From the NCBI RefSeq assembly GCF_025766255.1, contig NW_026516715.1, positions 1 through 64,000 on the forward strand: DNA of 64,000 nt, given 5' to 3'. The notes under the pieces were generated by a model, which did not search any database, was not told the DNA's origin, and saw nothing but the letters and a program-made list of their open reading frames with translations. This stretch comes from Zychaea mexicana. Lineage: Eukaryota; Mucoromycota; Mucoromycetes; Mucorales; Lichtheimiaceae. How positions within the stretch are numbered: position 1 is the stretch's first letter; each line of letters opens with the position of its first letter. The translations under genes were made by a program, and so were the position numbers. Below are positions 1-11,769 of the stretch, one piece after another.

Positions 1-1207
1 TTGACTACCTGGTTTATAATATGTCGTATAGTTAAAGAAAAAAAGCGATACGGAAGATGTTCTTCATTATCAGGGGAAGAAAGAGCCAGGAAAAAGAACT
101 GGCCATCTAAATTATCAGAGAAAGCTTGTTTATATGTTTCTGAGTTTTTTTTTGGTGATGTACGGTAATTGGTACATACGCTTGACACGACTTATTCATC
201 GAATAGCTTTCAGGTTTTTTAAGGATACATAACAATGACAATTCTCTGACTGCATGTACCCAAAATAAGGGCAAATCAAAGCAGATTAATGGCACAATAA
301 TTGCAGTTACGAACATGAAAATTCAGGTGTCTTATGTAAAACCATATTCTGAAGCAGCTTCACCAGTGAGCATCTATCACTTACACGCCATTATTCTCTT
401 CTTCAGAGGATGTTGGCTGCTAATATATTATAATTCCTAAAATTAGCAATCAACTTTTTGATCGCAAAGGCAAAAGGACGTGTAGTAACAAACCATAAAT
501 AATATACATATGGGTACATTTATATGTTACGTAGATAATCTATGTACATGCTTGAATTCTCCTACCAAAAATCAAACGTACGGTGCTAGGTAATGGGATT
601 CAACAAGGTATATTATATACATACACCATGCAATGATTGCTAGACACATGTATGTACAAGAGTCGGATCGATAAGTTGCTAGCATCACACAATTGTATCG
701 CTGTAGTTGTTGCTGTTGCTGCTTATTGCACTAGGTCAAAAACTGTACTGGAAGAGGTTCGGGCAATGTTTGTCACATTGATCGCAATGCCAAGATTCTC
801 GGACGGTACCGAAATCATGCTATCACCACTACATGCACAGTCGCTTACGCTTTGATAAGGAACAATTAGTAGCAGTACTGTATATATATGGTTAAGAGGC
901 TGATACTGGATATACAAGTTACACCATACACAGCATATTCGAATAGCTAAATACAGTTCTATTTGTTCACTAGTAGAATATCTATACAATGAAAAAAATC
1001 TCACTAATATTCATTGTTTTCCATCATACAAAGGTTTTAGTCTTTTATCACGTATGATAGTAGTATTTAGCAAAGACTGTCTTTATATGCTTGAAAGACA
1101 AAAGAAGACAAAAGAAGAAGTTATGCATCATCGATCATAAACTACGCTTTTATTGCATGCGACTTTGTAGTTGGCTAAGTCAAATAAACTGCCAGTGTTA
1201 CTGCTAC
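1..1207. other. intergenic, no gene seen
   Basis: This AT-rich sequence has only short ORFs (under 100 aa) with no recognisable composition or motif. It is probably the 3' flank of the minus-strand gene ending at 1208 plus intergenic DNA. I see no tRNA-like or repeat structure here. Confidence 0.5.
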
Positions 1208-3106
1208 TCAGTTAAAGATGAGCTTAGAGTCGCCGTCCTTAACGTGGACAAGGACCTTGTAGCCAGTGTCTTTGGCCTTGTAATAACCGGCCTTCAAGTT
1301 GTGTCTGTACTTTTTGATATGAACATCGGTAGGCTCAGGTGCATGCACCAAGGGTTCACCACGGAAAACAGTGTGGACCAAAAAGTTGCCCTCGAAACCA
1401 TCAGCAGGCAAGTGGGCTTGAGCAAAACCGTGAAGCGCAGTAACTGCAATCTTGGCGGATTCACCAGTGGTGACAGCCGAAATATCGGACGAGCCCTTAA
1501 GAACAGAGGCAGATAAGGTATCAGAAACAGCGTACTCACCACGAATGTGGCCAGACAAGACACCGAGCTTGGCCTTTTGGACATTAAGAGACTATTGTAT
1601 GAATTGCGCGATTGTGTTAAAAATAATGCATACTCATATATTTATTAAAAGATACGCTGTTGTATTATATGAAAATCTGTACTTACGGCAAAGTTGATGT
1701 AACCACGGCCAACGCCAGCACTGAATTTGGCAAAGTCGATGGTCTTCAAGCTAGGGCAGCTGTCGATCTGACCATTGCGGACACGGAGATCAAAGTCTTC
1801 GAATTCTTCGAGATCGGCAGGGAAAACGACATGAATTTCATATTTGGCGCAAAGCTCAGTGGTGTTGTGAGGAGGGGGACCGTGAGGTGGCTGTCCTTCC
1901 ATAGGTGGTTCCATGGGCTCCCTACCATGTGAACGAGGTCCATGAGGCAAGCGACGCTTCATTTCAACGACATATTGACCCTCATGATCGAAAGCAGAGA
2001 TGGTTGTGGCCTTGATGGCGTGCTCGCTACCATGGAGGACAGTAACATTGACTTTGATGTCGCTGCCTTCTTCACCAGACTTGGAGAAGAACACCTTGCC
2101 GCTGTCAGGGAAGCCGCTGCCGACATACAATGCCGCACGCTTGAATTGTTCGGGCGAAAAGGTGAACACGTTCGAGGTTGCTTCCAATTCGTCTTCAGAG
2201 CTGCAGAAATGGGGATGAGGAGGTGATCCGGAAGGTGGGGGTCGAACTGCCATTCCGTGGTGGCCCATGCTGTGGTGATGCGGGGGTGGAGGTGGTGGAG
2301 GAGGTGAAAGAGATCCAGGACGGTGCATACGATCGTGCTTGGGCACAGGGCCACAAGGGCAGCCTTCTGGTGGTGGTGGATATGGAGTAACGAACCTCTC
2401 AACGCGCTTAACGTCGTTAACGTTGTCGTCATTATGGTGTTGCTTGTGATGGCGATGATGATGCTTCTTTGGTCTCTCGGGCTGTTCGCGGAGTTCTTTG
2501 ATGGCGCAGCATTCAGGAGCGAGCTTGACGGGTGTTGGAGGAAGGTGACGGTCGCCGCGATGGCCGCGTTCACCAAAGGCAGCATTCAAGCCGCCCATAA
2601 ACTCGGAAGCTTCTCTACCATACTCAAAGCCGGCGAGATCTTCCTGGGGAATGCTCAAATGACCCTTGCCATGAGGGATGTCAAATGGCGAAACTGCAAT
2701 GTGAGCTACGGGAGGTTCGGCCTGAAAATTGAAATTTTTAATGAGCAAACATGACAGTGGTTTCAATATATATATATAGTGGTATCATTAAAGTTTAGTA
2801 CCAACAAAGCAGGCAAGATAACTTTAATGGTCGCAAGAGCAAGAAGCATCGCACCAACACAGATCTTGAAGGCACGACGAGCTATTATATTGAAGAGTTA
2901 GATAGACTGCTATATCGTAGGTGTACATGTCTTGACTTGGCATTTAGGCCAGGGTTACCTTTCTTGCGGCAGCGTTCTTTGCGAGCGCTACAACCGTTGC
3001 AAGAAGCAGGTTGCTGGATAATAATTGCTGGCGGAGGAGGAGGGGGAGGAGGAGGAAAGTTGTCCGTGGTCGGGATGGCGACGTACTCGCCCTTCTTTTC
3101 AGACAT
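1208..3106 (-). CDS. single-pass membrane protein with large extracellular adhesin-like domain
   Basis: Four exons join in frame: 3106-2959, 2881-2802, 2721-1687 and 1591-1208, giving about 548 aa. The start is the first Met of the ORF. The N-terminus is short and cytosolic-looking, with a run of nine prolines (18-26) and a cysteine/basic patch CNGCSARKERC (36-46). One hydrophobic helix follows at about 53-75. It is assembled only after splicing exons 1 and 2 (…AMLLALATIKVILPALL), so the protein looks like a type II membrane protein. The rest is His/Pro-rich linker (about 150-260) and then a region of alternating short beta-like strands at the C-terminus, with NxT/NxS sequons (NVTVLHG, NTTEL). 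The strand-rich tail resembles DUF4097-type putative adhesins. That assignment is inferred from pattern only. It is divergent from the hydrolase gene at 3479. The function is unknown; a cell-surface role is likely. Confidence 0.8.
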
Positions 3107-3478
3107 GGTTGCAAAAGAAAGAAAGGAAGAAAATTAAAGCGTCAATAAATTTAACTGATAAAAGCAGCTATCCGCTCATTTTCCTTGCCAAGACCCGGTA
3201 TGTCCCCGCCACTCAGAGCTTTGTAGAACCATCACGTCTTTAACACGCTGCCTGAAGCGAGAAGGTAGCACCAAATGTCTATTCTTGGGCATTTGCATTT
3301 TAAAGTGCTTTTGCAGCAGTCAACAGCAGCAAACCTGTAATTGAGCGTTGAGCACCAACGCGTGCGCACATCTCTTCTCACACAACTATTTTTTCAACAA
3401 TAGAGCGGACAATTATTCTCCCTTTTCCGCTTTTCCGTTTCTATGCGTCAACGTCTCTTTTGACAACAATCTAGAACC
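3107..3478. promoter_or_regulatory. shared divergent promoter region
   Basis: This 372-bp gap separates two divergently transcribed genes, the membrane protein (-) and the FSH hydrolase (+), and must hold both 5' regions. The right half is pyrimidine-rich, as in fungal core promoters. I cannot name a specific regulator site. Confidence 0.5.
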
Positions 3479-4707
3479 ATGAATATCGCCAGTAGAAAAT
3501 TACGAATTTTATGTCTCCATGGCATGGCTCAGAACTCCATTCTGTTTGAGAAAAAGACTGCAGGGTTTCTCCAAGATTTAAAGGATCGTGCTGAATTTGG
3601 TGAGAAATCTGCTTATGAATCACATAAAAGAAAAGGAAAACTGGCAGTAGCTGCCTGAATGAAAAGAATGCGTACTAACTGGAAGGGCGAGAAATGAAGT
3701 CTATGTGCGTGGACCTCACAGGGTGCTTGATCCTGAACTCGTATCCCTTGTAGAAAGAGCTACAGTCGTAGGCGAACAAGTTTCGGAAGGTAGTAATTAA
3801 CCAATCAAGGGCGGCATAAGAAAAAAAAATGCAGAGCATTCTGACAGCAACCACTAACTTTGTAACTTAGAAATGCGGCCTTTTGCATGGTGGTTCCTTC
3901 CTCGGTCCAAACCCCTTACCGAAGAAGGATTCTTTTATGGATTCAAAGAGAGCGTTGAACACATCAAGCAGGTTCTTTTAGAAAAGGTAAACGCCAATAG
4001 CTCACCAGTGTCATCATCATGGTATGTGTGACATCAATGACGGCTGACGACGGCAGATACGATATTAGGGACCATTCGACGGAATCATCGGTTTCTCACA
4101 AGGTAGGCTGATCAGAGTGGACGACTGTACAAGATGGAAATGCTAAATAGCATGCAATATAATAGGCGCATGTTTTACCGGGTGCTTAGCACACATGCTG
4201 GACAAGCGAGACTTCTTGATCCCGGCGGACTTTCCGCATCCTCCATTACAGTTCGTGGTGATGGTGGGCGGATTCATTCTTACAGTGCAGCCAGCAACTG
4301 AGTCGAAATTGTTCTCAGCATCTGCCACGCGGAAGGTTGAAACGCCGAGCATGCATATTATCGGAGAGCTTGACACAATCATCCTGCCGGAGCGTAGTGA
4401 TGCCCTGGCTGATGCATTCAAGAATCCGTTCATATTTCGTCATGCAGGAGGGTAAGTTTTGTAAATGGCACCTTCAGAAGAAGTAAAGACCGAGAGATCA
4501 AAAGGAACAAATACGTAAGGCGTTGATCCCCATAAAGAGTTTAACCCGCCCTTTTGTGTTATTTATGAAATACCCCTGTCATCTCTACATTTTCACCGAA
4601 ACGTGGTTGCTAGACACTTTGTCCCCAAGACAACCGCTGCCAGACAGAGTCTCAACAAGTTCCTAGCAACAGCCATTCCCGAGGATCGCTCGCAGGCGCA
4701 TATATAG
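3479..4707 (+). CDS. FSH-family serine hydrolase (FSH1/OVCA2-like)
   Basis: Six exons join in frame: 3479-3599, 3700-3789, 3871-3986, 4069-4102, 4166-4451 and 4614-4707, giving 246 aa, the usual length for the FSH1/OVCA2 alpha/beta-hydrolase family. The first strand is RILCLHGMAQNS, typical of the family. The nucleophile elbow GFSQG puts the catalytic Ser at about 119. The acid is in GELDTIILPERS (D190), and the histidine is in HAGGHFVPK (H217). The whole triad is therefore present, and it is assembled from exons 4-6. Intron 1 carries a clear TACTAAC branch point. The family hydrolyses small carboxyl esters; the substrate here is unknown. The catalytic Ser lies in a 34-nt exon. Confidence 0.93.
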
Positions 4708-5267
4708 ACTAGAGTCGATCTACACTAGTAGAATAACCCTAATTTAATACACACTCTTTCTCAAACATGAGTGATCGAGGAAAAGCCATCAGCCAATCAG
4801 AACTTCGATGGCTTATAAAAAATAAAAATTCTTCTTTCAGTCTCAAATAACTTCTTCTTACTCCGAAGTCTTTTTTTCACCCAAACTATCCTCTCCTTCA
4901 AAACCGCAAAACCCGTGATATTTCACACCTCTTGCTGTGCTGAGATTCTTTTTCTACATCGACTGTCCGCGCCCTAACTGCTAATTCCTCAACGCCACTC
5001 AACAAACACGCTCTGTTGTCACCAGCATTCGACTTGCAAACGCCATCTGTTCCATTGCTCCTTGTGTTTATCATTTGTGATTCGAAAAGGTAAATTATGC
5101 ACCAGCACTCTGTCTTTCTGTTTTTCTGTCTCCTCCTCGCCCTCTTCCCCCTCCCTCCCCTAGCCAGAGAATGCATACTCGTACCTTTATCTAGTAACTT
5201 GATTAACTAATGCTGCTGCCACTGTGCTCTCTCCACCGAAACAGAATAAGATAGAAACTTAAACGCC

Positions 5268-6975
5268 ATGCAGTTCGTCCATACCCCGTTCTATTCTAGC
5301 TATGCAAACGCTTCGCAACAGCAAGCTCTGCAACAGCAGCAACAGCCGCAACAACAGCAACAACAGCCGCAACAGCAGCAACACTCGCCACACTCGTCCC
5401 AATCGCCGGCACCATCAGCCGCACAAGTGGACCAGCACCAGCAAGCTCAACCGCAACCTTTGGGTTTGCCTACAGCTTTACCCGGTTTTGCCCAAGCGGG
5501 TCTCCAAGCAGTTGCTACAGAGTTGAACGCTCAGGGCAAGCCAAAGCGGAAGCAAGTGAAGAATGCCTGTGGTATGTTGCTTTGTTTACAAGACAAAGAC
5601 TATGCGATACAGACACACGATGATGACGCATGCATCCAACTCACCGGTTCTTTTTATATATGTCTGTTTCTATTACACAAACCTATTTTGCCACTGTTGC
5701 TTTTATCTTGTGGACAGTCAACTGTCAAAAGGCGTGTAAGAAATGTGACGATGGTAGACCCTGCCAGCGCTGTGTCAAGTACGGTCTGACGGATTCGTGC
5801 CAAAACTCGGTTCGTAAGGAGCGCAAGAAGGGCATCAAGCGCGGTCCATACAAGAAGAGAAAGCAGGGTAAGGAAGTAGTCGACATCAGAAAAGAGACAG
5901 AAGGGAAAGAGGGGGGGTTGGAGTGTTGTGTTGTGTACCACGTGTGACGAATGACTCGAACCGAATGCACATGGTGGTGTTTTATAATAGCATTTATTTT
6001 ATGTTATATAATTTGTATTCTACTCTATTCCGTATAATATGACGCTTACGCCATTTTTTTCTTACCCGTCTACTACCAGATGGCTCCTCGTCCACCGATG
6101 GCTCCACTTCGTCTGCTCAAAATGTGTCTGGCGCTGCTGCCTTGCCCGGCGCCCTCTATGCCCAGTCCTCGCCGGCCTCCTCTGGCGTCCGAACGAACGG
6201 CGTGCTTGCCTACCAGCCCTTCCAATCCGGAACCTACGATGCCTTCCATGCTGCTGCCGTGAGCTACCAAACCTCGACTCCCATGATGCCACATGCGTAC
6301 ATGGTCCCCGCTGCGATGCAACAGATGTACCCTGCCAACTCGATACTGTCATACCAGGCCGCCATGAACGTGTTTCAACAGCAGCAACAGCAGCAACAGC
6401 ACGGCCAGTCTTCGCCTAACATCTACGGTGGTTTCCGACAAGACAACCCACAGGCTACCCAGCAGCCTCAGGACCAGCAAGCAGATGGCCAGCAACAGCA
6501 CCGATCGCACGAAGGCAGCCCCGCTACGCCAACCGGTGTCAGCACGCCCAACATCAAGTCCGAGAATGCAGCCACCGAATCGGATGACGAAGGATCCAAG
6601 TTGAACATCCTGTCGCAGCTGTGCAGTGCCGTTCTGGATCGCGCTCCCGAACCTGCAAAACAGGAGGAGCAGCCGTCACAGACCTCTTCTGAGCAGCCAC
6701 AACAGACGACGCAAGAACAAGAACCGCAACCACAGCAGCAGCAGGAAACAACTCAGCAAGAATCTCCAGCAGTAACAGGCGAGGCAGCATCCAGCCTGCA
6801 CCAGAGCACGCCACCACCAAGCCGAGATCACTCACGAGAAGTGTCGAATGAGGAGGAAGTGAAAGCAGAAGGGTACGTGCAATTGTTGTAGAACCAAACT
6901 TTATCTTTCGAAATCTCGGGAAAAGTATGAAGAATTCGCTTACACAAATCTCAACATAGTGCCTCGTACCAGTAA
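5268..6975 (+). CDS. Zn2Cys6 fungal transcription factor
   Basis: Exons 5268-5571, 5718-5867, 6080-6872 and a short final exon 6960-6975 give about 420 aa. If the last donor (gtacgt at 6873) is not used, the frame instead stops at 6891. A Gln/Pro-rich N-terminus leads into a binuclear zinc cluster formed across the first intron: C-x2-C-x6-C-x5-C-x2-C-x8-C (ACVNCQKACKKCDDGRPCQRC, then VKYGLTDSC). A basic stretch RKERKKGIKRGPYKKRK follows, probably DNA-contacting or nuclear import. The remainder is Gln/Ser/Thr-rich, as in activation domains, with several CAG/CAA runs. No fungal-specific middle homology region was seen. The long CT-rich leader may contain a 5'UTR intron (about 5089-5244). The target genes are unknown. 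Confidence 0.88.
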
Positions 6976-7856
6976 CAGTCCATCATCAAGTCATAACAAA
7001 CAACAACCCCTACTACCATTACAACAACAACAACAACAACAACAGCAGCAGCGGTGGCAGCAAGGAAAAGAACATTCGCTTGTTTTTTCTTTGATCCAAA
7101 AATACATTTCAGCAAATATTTCTTCTGTTATCTTCTTCCTTCATCTACTCTTCAGCATTCTACAGCAGCAACGTAAATAACAAAAGAGATTGGGACTCTT
7201 CAAGTAACACTACTTACCAGCACCACCACAAAATCACTAAGAAATGTACCCCCCTTTTTTCCAGATAGCCATTGAAGAAAGCTTTCCCACTGTTTTGTTA
7301 TCCTATTAAGCTACTAAAAACAACAGCAACACTCCCACATGAAGTATTTACCTAGATATAACCAAAAAAAATCCATGTCTCTTCGTTCTTTCTTTCTACC
7401 TTGTCACTTCTTCCAACTTCGTGTACATACAATATGACCACTTTGTTTTAATTTCTTCTTTTCTCCAACCACTACTACCACTACTGCTGCTCTCCCGACC
7501 TCTTTTTTTTTTCTTAGACTTTTTTTTTCGCCATGTGCAAATAAAAACTCACATCCTGTTTTTTTCCCCCATGATGGCTGCTGCAACAAAATTCAGGTAC
7601 ATTCGATCTACTCTTGACAAGCGGAGCTCGTACTTGATATCAATAAGCGTTGTCAATGCAGAATTCATATTGAGAAAAAGGGTCAGAAGCGTCTTATATA
7701 TCGTCTCCGATGTGGATCGCTGCATTTACCCAGAATGTTGTCACTCAACTTCTGAAACCGACGATGCGGAGCCCACATATGATAGATTCCATCATTGTGC
7801 ACTCAATTTTAAAAAACGCAAGTAGGGCCGTGCGTTGAATACTAACTGCGCTTACT
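6976..7856. other. intergenic, CT/CAA-rich
   Basis: Downstream of the zinc-cluster gene lies a CAA/CAG-rich tract (about 7010-7060), which probably belongs to its 3'UTR, and then pyrimidine-rich sequence. A 134-codon ORF at 7421-7825 has no recognisable features and is not called as a gene. The LINE insertion starts immediately after this stretch. Confidence 0.5.
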
Positions 7857-7872
7857 TACTATATACGCTACT
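7857..7872. repeat. 16-bp target-site duplication, left copy
   Basis: TACTATATACGCTACT at 7857-7872 is repeated exactly at 10433-10448. The two copies bracket the LINE fragment, and the bases outside them differ. This is the expected footprint of target-primed reverse transcription. Confidence 0.9.
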
Positions 7873-10182
7873 GCACCGGTAAATGAGGCTAATCGGATGA
7901 TCAAACGGATGCGCCGCAACCGGCAACCGAATCATACCTTCTCTCATCCCGAAGGCCCTCAACAAGCAGTTGAAACCATGGTAGCTCACCCGAGCAAAAC
8001 GTTTGGTGGTGAACGGACCCAAGGATGCGGTAATACATACTTTGGCATAAAAAATTACGTCGTTGATGAAGACCCGTTCCCAGCACCAGCAATCGACACC
8101 GTTTCACGCAAACTAGCACCGCGCAAGGCACCTGGCGACGATCACATCACCGGCGCTATGCTTAAACCGATCGCTACTCCATTGGCACAGGTATTAAGCA
8201 AACTGTTCAAACTATGCTATGACTGGTCATGGGTCCCGACTTCCTAGCGCACCGCACAGGTCGTGCCCATACACAAGAAAGGTGATGCCACTGAAGCTAG
8301 CAACTACCGGCCAATTAGTCTGACTAGTGTACTTCGCAAAGTCCTAGAGCGCTGTCTGCTTCCCAAACTAATGGAGTCTATGCCAGCACTAGCCATGGCC
8401 CAGGGCGGCTTTCGCCATCATCGCGGTGCCCTTGACCAAGCTTTTGCACTCAACATGCTATTACGTCACTACCAGCGAACATATCAAGAATCCCCTGTGC
8501 TCGCCTTTCTAGACATCAAGGCTGCCTATGACTCGGTCGATCGCGACATAATATGGTCAACGCTGCAGGGACATCTGCCGAGCGCCCTGTTCCATATGAT
8601 TCGCCATATGTTTGATGATGTACGCATAGCCGTCATCCTACAAAATTTCCAATCACGCTTTATTAAGCCCAAACGCGGAGTACTCCAAGGCTCAATTCTC
8701 AGCCCCCTGTTGTATGCGGTCTTCATCAACACATTACCAAATCGACTCCAGCTCACAATCATTGGAAACAAATGCGTGAAACCTAATGTTCTCCGTACTA
8801 CACCTCGCAACAGAGCCACTGAAGCATCAGTACAAAAGCAAGTTTATATGGGTGACAAAAATGGTCGACCGGATAAGCATCGCCCTGACACCGACCGCAC
8901 GATCATTCCAGCACTACTTTACGCCGATGACGAAGCTCTCATCGCTTCACGCAGCGATATACATCAACTACTCAAGGCAGCCGAGAGACACTCGCGCGAC
9001 TACGGGTATCGTTGGCACCCTGGAAAGTGCGCCATCATTGAGCCCCCCGAAGCGCCCACCAGTACGACTTCAGATTCTCTTTCACCGGCAACTTATAGAA
9101 TCTACGATACCGCCATCCCTAAGGTTAACAGCTTTCAGTACCTAGGCCTACCATTCACGTACAATGGGCTGGACCTTGAGCTTCTTGTTCATCAGCGTAT
9201 AACCAAGGCAACCTCCAACACGGCATTGCTCCATCAAGTCGGGCTCCATCAATATAGTATTGGCCTATGGCCAGCGTTACGAGCATACCGCACATTCATA
9301 CGCCCAGTTCTTGAATATGGACTAGCAATAGCCGCTGTAAGCGCCAAGCAGATTGACAAGCTCCAAAAGGCACAAATCGGTTGCATCAAAATGACGCGTA
9401 ACCGCAACACAACGACAAGCACAACGTACATAGTACCTATGGTGATGGCAGACCTACCATCTATGAAGATCCGTGCTCACAGCTTACAGCTTAAATTCGT
9501 CGCCCGCTTGAGCACACTGCCAGTATCGACCCTGGCCCGGGCCATTGAACTATCGGTCCTATGGGACGAGCCGAAAAAAGAGAAACAATGGACTAAACTC
9601 TCCAAGAAAAACCCACTCTATAAGCACTATAGAGAGCTCCTCCACTCTCTGAATCGTCCCACCAGCACTGTCAACGCCGTGCTCGCACAAGCTCGTAATG
9701 GAGAACTAGAGAAGCGCCGCCAAGCATCTCTGTCGGTCCAGTGTCTTCGGCCTACACGCACGATCGACCCCCTCCTGTACCTCCCAGCATCTCAGACTGA
9801 CCGCCATCGCTTGATTAACTGGCGCCTGCACTGGCTACCCGGCTATTACCCTCGGAAGGACTGTCGCTGTGGTGCACGAGCTGTCACCCGCGACCACTAC
9901 AGTCTTGTTTGTCCGCTACTCCGTCCATTGTGGCAAGAGCTTACCGACGCCTATGGCACAGCTCCTTCAGTACCATCTGGGATGCATACCATTGATGTCA
10001 TCTTTAACAAAATACCACGCACCGACGTCGGTTTATCCAACGGAAAATGGCCAACCATATGGCCAGCGATATTACGTATCCTTCGAGAAATCGAACGGCT
10101 CTGCCATCCCGAAGATCATTTGCTGGATGGGGAGTTCCCTGGGGACGACATTTCACTACCATTGCCATCCGAGCACGACTAA
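7873..10182 (+). pseudogene. LINE reverse transcriptase ORF, 5'-truncated with one nonsense codon
   Basis: One frame runs from 7873 to 10182, broken only by an in-frame TAG at 8245-8247. The context VPTS*RTAQVVPIHKKGD suggests an original Trp codon (TGG to TAG), as in related LINE proteins. RT landmarks appear in order: APRKAPGDDHITG, NYRPISLTSVLRKVLERC, FLDIKAAYDSVDRDIIW (motif A), RGVLQGSILSPLLYAVFIN (motif B), LLYADDEALIAS (catalytic YADD, motif C), WHPGKC (motif D) and FQYLGLPF. The C-terminus has a zinc-knuckle-like CRCG…RDHYSLVC segment typical of LINE ORF2 proteins. The upstream endonuclease half is missing. A Met-started ORF at 8263 would contain most RT motifs but lacks the first fingers, so an active product is unlikely. 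Confidence 0.92.
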
Positions 10183-10432
10183 AGTGCTCCGACTACCCTC
10201 CTTTCCTCTGTCATTATTATAATTTATTTGTAACAACCTACACAGACCTTATCACACATGCACTACCACACTGGCTTAACTTTTTCCTCCTAACCACGGT
10301 GGGGGGTTTTTTAAGCTCTTGCATCTTTTCTTTACATATCACATATCCACACGAACCGCAAAGAAGCGATCGCAATGTCTATTGGCGCAGGTCAACAGTC
10401 TTCCACAAACAATAAAACCAAAAACCTTCATC
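7873..10432 (+). mobile_element. 5'-truncated LINE (non-LTR) retrotransposon
   Basis: The 2,560-bp insert is bounded by an exact 16-bp direct repeat. The reverse-transcriptase reading frame is open from the very first base after the left repeat, and no endonuclease domain or 5'UTR is present, so the copy is 5'-truncated. The 3' part after the ORF (10183-10432) is a non-coding tail ending in an A-rich stretch (aataaaaccaaaaacc) rather than a clean poly(A). This is a dead, probably fairly young, copy. Confidence 0.88.
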
Positions 10433-10448
10433 TACTATATACGCTACT
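10433..10448. repeat. 16-bp target-site duplication, right copy
   Basis: This is an exact second copy of TACTATATACGCTACT. It marks the 3' boundary of the LINE insertion. Confidence 0.9.
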
Positions 10449-11744
10449 AGATGATCGCACATAACAGGCTGTAACGTACAAATCTGTGCTGTCTTTTGGA
10501 ACACTTATTACAAAGCACTTGATTCACTGCCGTGTGAGTCTGCATATCCCACGCATTTAATTGTTATAACTATACTATTCCTACTACTTCCTGTAATCAA
10601 AATAATAAGTCCCATTAGCCGGATTCAGCCTATTTTACAGCAGCCTGAGTAAGAAAAACGTTGGTGCAGCACAAGAGTGATGTTGTTATTGCATACAAGA
10701 ATGTCTACTTGTTGGTTCATTTATTGTTAATATGGATGTCTCGCTTCAAGCAATTGTATATCTTTATATGATCCTCTTTAAATCGTTGCCTATGCAGCAG
10801 ATTGCATAATTTAAACTGCGTGTCTTGCTGCACTGCATCAACTTGCCGTGAACCCCATGCAGCATCTGCACTTGCCCTCCCTAGCAGACTCTTGCTTCTG
10901 CTTTTCTACAGTATCTGCTTTCTCTTTTTTAAACTATTTTCTCTCCCACGCCTTACAAATTTCAATGCCTCAAGACCGCCATTATCGATCAAAGCCTGCG
11001 GTCCTTGGCAAGACAAACTCGAAAGTTTCTTTCCAGACACGACCTTTCCATGTGCAGCCTTCCAATTTTATGGTCATCATCTCTCTTTTCATCGCCGAGT
11101 TCACAAGGCTATCATTCCTGTGCCATCTTCGACGGCCACAAGAATGTCATTTTTATGTCGCCACCCCTGTTTCTTTTCTCTCTGAAAAAAAAACCAACAA
11201 AATCATGCTTCGAGTCATTATATTCAGGCAAAGCCGTGATGAAAGCCAAAAACTAGTGCAGATATTCAATTGTCACCAATTTTTCACCGAGAAGGCTTGG
11301 GTCGAATCTCTGCAATGATCGGATGGAATAGAAACCTAAGAAGCCCTTGTAGTGATGACGGTAGCTTCATATGGTTACCAGATATTTCCGAGTAAGGCGG
11401 GCTCTCCTGTGACCGCGAATAGGAAGTCCAATCCCAGGGTGCTCTTCCTCCATGCAATTTGCTTAATCCAGAAAATGAGAATTACAGCTTTTAATAAGTT
11501 GGCCAGTACAAAAAAACTGAGCGACCGAATAATGAAGAAATATGAACCAGGGAAGCTTCAACTGTACCTTGGTAACTGCTCTCGTGTGAGCGTGGTAAAA
11601 GTGTGTTAACCAACTGAATTCACGGCCTCCTATTTCATTTGTGTATGGAACATCGTACTTATTTGATATATCACGCTTTGTGGTGTCAGTACGTTTATCA
11701 CACCGTTTGTATGTATTACGCTCAGTACCAATATTCGGTAAGTA
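10449..11744. other. intergenic, no gene seen
   Basis: Several overlapping short plus-strand ORFs (10802-11318) have the Ser/Phe/Leu-rich composition of translated CT-rich DNA. They show no motif or convincing splice structure, so no gene is called. Confidence 0.45.
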
Positions 11745-11746
11745 TA

Positions 11747-11769
11747 CAGTGGACCCCCGAATTTTTCAA
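11747..11769 (+). repeat. left terminal inverted repeat
   Basis: This 23-bp left TIR is paired with 12528-12550, with two mismatches at positions 14-15 of the repeat. Confidence 0.82.

Noticed and set aside
1959..2585. 208-codon minus-strand ORF inside the membrane-protein exon
   Set aside because: It is a shadow frame of the His/Pro-rich coding exon; the true frame continues through introns with a proper domain layout.
7421..7825. 134-codon ORF before the LINE
   Set aside because: Its composition matches translated CT-rich DNA and it has no motif; it ends before the target-site duplication and is not LINE sequence.
8263..10182. Met-initiated ORF as an independent functional RT gene
   Set aside because: The reading frame continues upstream through an in-frame TAG and lacks the endonuclease half, so it is a truncated LINE, not a domesticated gene.
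10802..11318. Overlapping plus-strand ORFs after the LINE
   Set aside because: They have no conserved motif or splice structure, and a CT-rich composition explains the open frames.
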